A DNA stretch of 64,000 nt from Flavihumibacter petaseus NBRC 106054 (lineage in GTDB: Bacteria; Bacteroidota; Bacteroidia; Chitinophagales; Chitinophagaceae), in contig NZ_BBWV01000001.1 of assembly GCF_000974785.1 (NCBI RefSeq), positions 372,001-436,000 on the forward strand, written 5' to 3'. The stretch's first letter is position 1; every line of letters starts with the position of its first letter. The translations under genes were made by a program, and so were the position numbers. Positions 61,437 through 64,000 of the stretch are shown here, in pieces. The notes under the pieces are model-generated. The model saw only the letters and a program-made list of their open reading frames with translations, was not told the DNA's origin and ran no database searches.

Positions 61437-63779
61437 TTATTTTACCTCAAAAAAGGTCTCCGCATAATACGGCTGACCGTTATGATCCAGCCCCTGCAAT
61501 ACGACTCTATATTTACCCGTTACATCAGAAGTAAAGAATCTCAATGTATTCCTTCCGGGGGCTGCCCCTTTCAGTCTTGGTTCCCAATACAAAAGTTCCC
61601 TTCTGTCAGGGATCCTGCTGAACCTGGCCTGCCCTTCATATTGCGGCGAGTAAAAAATTCTTCTTTGTTGTAATCCCTGGAAATTCACTACTGCATCTGT
61701 AGCTGGCAGTTTATATCCTGCAAGATCACCGGCATAGGTTTTGAAACTCACTACCCCTTCGCGAACCAATTTACCGGCAAACAATTTTTGCATTACGATC
61801 TCTATCGATTTTACCCGCAAAGGATCCAGTTGCATCAGGCTCGCCGCATGTTTAACGGGCACGCCATCCACCAGCAACAATGGTTCGTTCAGAAAATAGT
61901 CATTCAACATCTGGTTTCTCACACGGAAACTATAGGTATCCCCTGTTTTTCTTACGCGGATCTCAGGAATAAATTCATGCAACACTTCTTCAGTAGTGGG
62001 GAAGCGCGTATAATCATCCAAAGGGTAGACCTTATCCGGATGTCCATAAAACGAAATGCGGTTGGTAACCGAATCCTTTACCCGGCTCTTTTTTTCGACC
62101 TCAAAAGCGCGGTCAAGCTGAAAATTCCTGCTGCTTTCTTCAAGTTGAAGCAGCGGCCGGGCCGCTACGTGATGCAGGACAAAATAACCTGCAAAGTGAT
62201 CAGAGAACGAAGGCTGAAGATCGACCCGGTATGCTGATCCACTTTGATCGATAGCCTGGGTAACCAACTCTTTGTTCCCATAGAACTGTTCAAGGTTAAA
62301 CACCAGTTTACCCGCTGTATCAGCCACTGCTTCAGACAGGCGGAAGTCAGTACCCGGTACCGATAGAAACGCCTCCGCGCCCGCGGCCGGCCGGCCCGTT
62401 TTACTGTCAGTTACCTGACCGTGAATCAGTAGCCCCTCCCGCTCCGGTAAATACTGTAACAACGGCGCAGTACCACCCGTAAATTCTTCCGGATTGAACC
62501 TTGACCATCCATTAGTCGACAACACCAGGTCAAGCGCTCCTGAATAGCGCGGATCAGCAGGCTGCCAGGCTGGATCAGGAAACTCAACGGGCCCGTTCAG
62601 TTCTGAAGATGCCAGCAAATATTCTGCTATCGTGTTGCCTCCTTCAAGAAGTTGTTCTCCAACAAGATAGACCGCCACAGAATTTTCTTCGGGAATCTGC
62701 CCCAACTGAAGTGTCACTCCCGACCTGCGCTGATAATACATACTGTCGGTCTGCAGCTCAGGCGCACGCACGGCCGGCTGCTTCCATAATAATCTTTCCC
62801 CAACGGGTTGCAACTTGCTATCGAACAAAATTGCATGGCTGATGCCTTCTCCCAACAATGACTTATCGATCGTAATGGATGTTCCTGCCGGATAGTCTAA
62901 ATTATACACCGCTTTTACCAGCTGGCGGGTATGAACCAGCAGGTGCAATCTTTCACTTTTCCCGGTAACCGGTGCGGATTGTACGCGTAATATAATTTGT
63001 TCGCCACCACTATCACGTGCCACCAGTGCATAGCCGGCTTGTTCTACCCGGGGCAACGACACCCGGATGGTGGTGTCAGGAAAACTGAACACGGCATGGT
63101 AATATTCTCCGGATTTTGCATCCAGCTGGAATTTTCCCATCCCTTTCCAGGTTGTCTGAATAGCCGCAATGGTATCTCTGTCACCCCTGATCAGTACTCC
63201 CCTGACATCCTCCCCTTCTCCATATCCGTTGATCACTTTGAACGCCACCTGGTTGGCAATCCCATCAAGCAGGTGACCAGACTCGGGGAAAAACTGGATA
63301 TTCCTTTTTTTTGATTTACCGGAACTTGCCTTTGCTGCAGGCAGAAAAGCATTCTCAATTATCAGTTGCCGTGAATAATAACCTTCCGGTGAAAAGTTTT
63401 TCATCCACGATGTATATGCCCTCAATTGGTAAACACCATCCGGAAGATCCCCCGGCAAGTCGAGTGTACCTTCACCCCGGCCCTGCTCCAGTGAAACAAT
63501 CTGCTGCAAGGCCGGCTTCTGATCCGCTCCCAGCAATTCGACATACAGGTACCTGCTGACGGCTGACAACCTGTTCAGGTAACCATCAACGTTATAAACG
63601 CTGAACCATACTGTTTCTCCGCTGAGGTAGCTGTTTCTGTCTGTGTGCAGGAAAACTTTCTCCTGGTATCTGGTTTGCTGGTAACGGGCGAATTTTTCCC
63701 GCAACTGACTCTCGGAAGTTTGAGCAACAACACTTCCCGCAGCCATCAGGCAGGCAATTAGTATTAATGGATTTTTCAC
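61437..63779 (-). CDS. Exported MG2-like / TonB-receptor-plug-like surface protein
   Basis: 780 residues from GTG 63779 (signal peptide KNPLILIACLMAAGSVVAQ). The GTG overlaps the stop of the upstream DUF4249 gene (GTGA), so the two are translationally coupled; a TTG further upstream gives a longer but signal-less start. The N-terminal part has an alpha-2-macroglobulin-type MG2 segment (LHTDRNSYLSGETVWFSVY, near 40-58), then beta domains including a CarboxypepD_reg-like unit, and a late segment with the plug-domain hallmark LLLVDGVPVKHAASLMQLDP. The receptor barrel is absent. It probably handles large molecules at the outer surface with the DUF4249 protein. Confidence 0.82.
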   Translation of the reverse strand: MKNPLILIACLMAAGSVVAQTSESQLREKFARYQQTRYQEKVFLHTDRNSYLSGETVWFSVYNVDGYLNRLSAVSRYLYVELLGADQKPALQQIVSLEQGRGEGTLDLPGDLPDGVYQLRAYTSWMKNFSPEGYYSRQLIIENAFLPAAKASSGKSKKRNIQFFPESGHLLDGIANQVAFKVINGYGEGEDVRGVLIRGDRDTIAAIQTTWKGMGKFQLDAKSGEYYHAVFSFPDTTIRVSLPRVEQAGYALVARDSGGEQIILRVQSAPVTGKSERLHLLVHTRQLVKAVYNLDYPAGTSITIDKSLLGEGISHAILFDSKLQPVGERLLWKQPAVRAPELQTDSMYYQRRSGVTLQLGQIPEENSVAVYLVGEQLLEGGNTIAEYLLASSELNGPVEFPDPAWQPADPRYSGALDLVLSTNGWSRFNPEEFTGGTAPLLQYLPEREGLLIHGQVTDSKTGRPAAGAEAFLSVPGTDFRLSEAVADTAGKLVFNLEQFYGNKELVTQAIDQSGSAYRVDLQPSFSDHFAGYFVLHHVAARPLLQLEESSRNFQLDRAFEVEKKSRVKDSVTNRISFYGHPDKVYPLDDYTRFPTTEEVLHEFIPEIRVRKTGDTYSFRVRNQMLNDYFLNEPLLLVDGVPVKHAASLMQLDPLRVKSIEIVMQKLFAGKLVREGVVSFKTYAGDLAGYKLPATDAVVNFQGLQQRRIFYSPQYEGQARFSRIPDRRELLYWEPRLKGAAPGRNTLRFFTSDVTGKYRVVLQGLDHNGQPYYAETFFEVK

Positions 63780-64000
63780 CAGTACGACGGTTTTTGGTTG
63801 GTGCCGCCCTGAAGCCGGCAATCAAGGCAACTTTTTTTGGCAACCCATGCGCCACCACCGGTCATGAAATACCATAGTGTAACTGTAGGATCCGTGTAGT
63901 CCCATTGGGGATAGGCCAGGGGATTATAGTCGATCGCCAGTTTATTGCACTCGTCAGCCGGTAGCACCTGCGACCAGTCATTCAGCTCACGCCTGTCGAT
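63776..64000 (-). CDS. DUF4249 family protein, C-terminal fragment (cut by window edge)
   Basis: About 74 C-terminal residues are visible; the frame is open to the right edge. The end shows the DUF4249 signature with a cysteine pair CLDC followed by RLQGGTNQKPSYW, where family members end G-x-N-x-KP-x-(F/Y)W. DUF4249 genes are commonly next to genes for TonB-receptor-like proteins in Bacteroidota, as here. The stop overlaps the downstream GTG start by four bases. Confidence 0.85.
   Translation of the reverse strand: MDRRELNDWSQVLPADECNKLAIDYNPLAYPQWDYTDPTVTLWYFMTGGGAWVAKKSCLDCRLQGGTNQKPSYW

Overview
The window reads as a chromosomal segment from a gliding or T9SS-bearing member of the Bacteroidota, most likely Chitinophagaceae. 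The evidence is the set of type IX secretion C-terminal sorting domains (types A and B), two PorP/SprF-family proteins, DUF4249, DUF7948, DUF6377 and DUF2795 proteins, MBG domains, and promoters of the Bacteroidota form TTTG-N17-23-TAnnTTTG. Genes are very dense. No gene-free stretch exceeds 300 bases. The longest are 48726-49014, 58744-59023 and about 61156-61436, and they hold only regulatory or terminator signals. I saw no rRNA, tRNA, CRISPR array, insertion sequence or prophage.

Layout. 1-1720: end of an ABC transporter, a cobalamin adenosyltransferase, lolD and a DUF2795 gene. 1783-7231 (minus): fabI-recN and the Nif3 / zinc-ribbon / fatty acid hydroxylase operon. 7316-15614 (plus): an M32 carboxypeptidase, a lipoprotein, a 15-PKD adhesin-like protein with its PorP/SprF partner, a peroxiredoxin and a miniature T9SS protein. 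15630-18720: an rRNA methyltransferase divergent from grpE-dnaJ. 18771-31097 (plus): the most distinctive region, with an HD hydrolase, an ATP/ADP-carrier-like HEAT-repeat membrane protein, a cyclic-nucleotide-binding protein, a 2118-residue secreted S53/S8-like protease with MBG domains and a long GVP(Y/F)(I/V)N repeat, and a TPR-sensor adenylate cyclase.

31077-38121: a VWA protein; the LOG / O-methyltransferase / glucosaminidase / hpt operon; a sodium:solute symporter flanked by two LOG paralogues. 38136-43607 (minus): a second T9SS type-B cargo (DUF7948 + PKD) with its PorP/SprF partner and an outer-membrane barrel. 43677-53345 (minus): recG and a surface-glycan/sugar group (two GT2 enzymes, a sugar-phosphate transferase with a receiver-like N-terminus, a small receiver protein, a ROK kinase, a sugar porter, a DODA dioxygenase). 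53346-64000: a methyltransferase, an M24 peptidase, DUF3179, NIPSNAP, a sialate O-acetylesterase, a TPR-DUF6377 regulator, a small exported protein, and an MG2/plug-type outer-membrane protein coupled to a DUF4249 gene cut by the right edge.

Two themes tie the genes together. One is export to and display on the cell surface by T9SS: two type-B cargos each directly followed by a PorP/SprF gene, and two type-A cargos. The other is a possible cAMP circuit around 19-31 kb, where a class III cyclase with the adenylate-type substrate residues lies about 6.5 kb from a cNMP-binding protein that overlaps a HEAT-repeat transporter gene. Functional links in the second theme are inference from gene position only.
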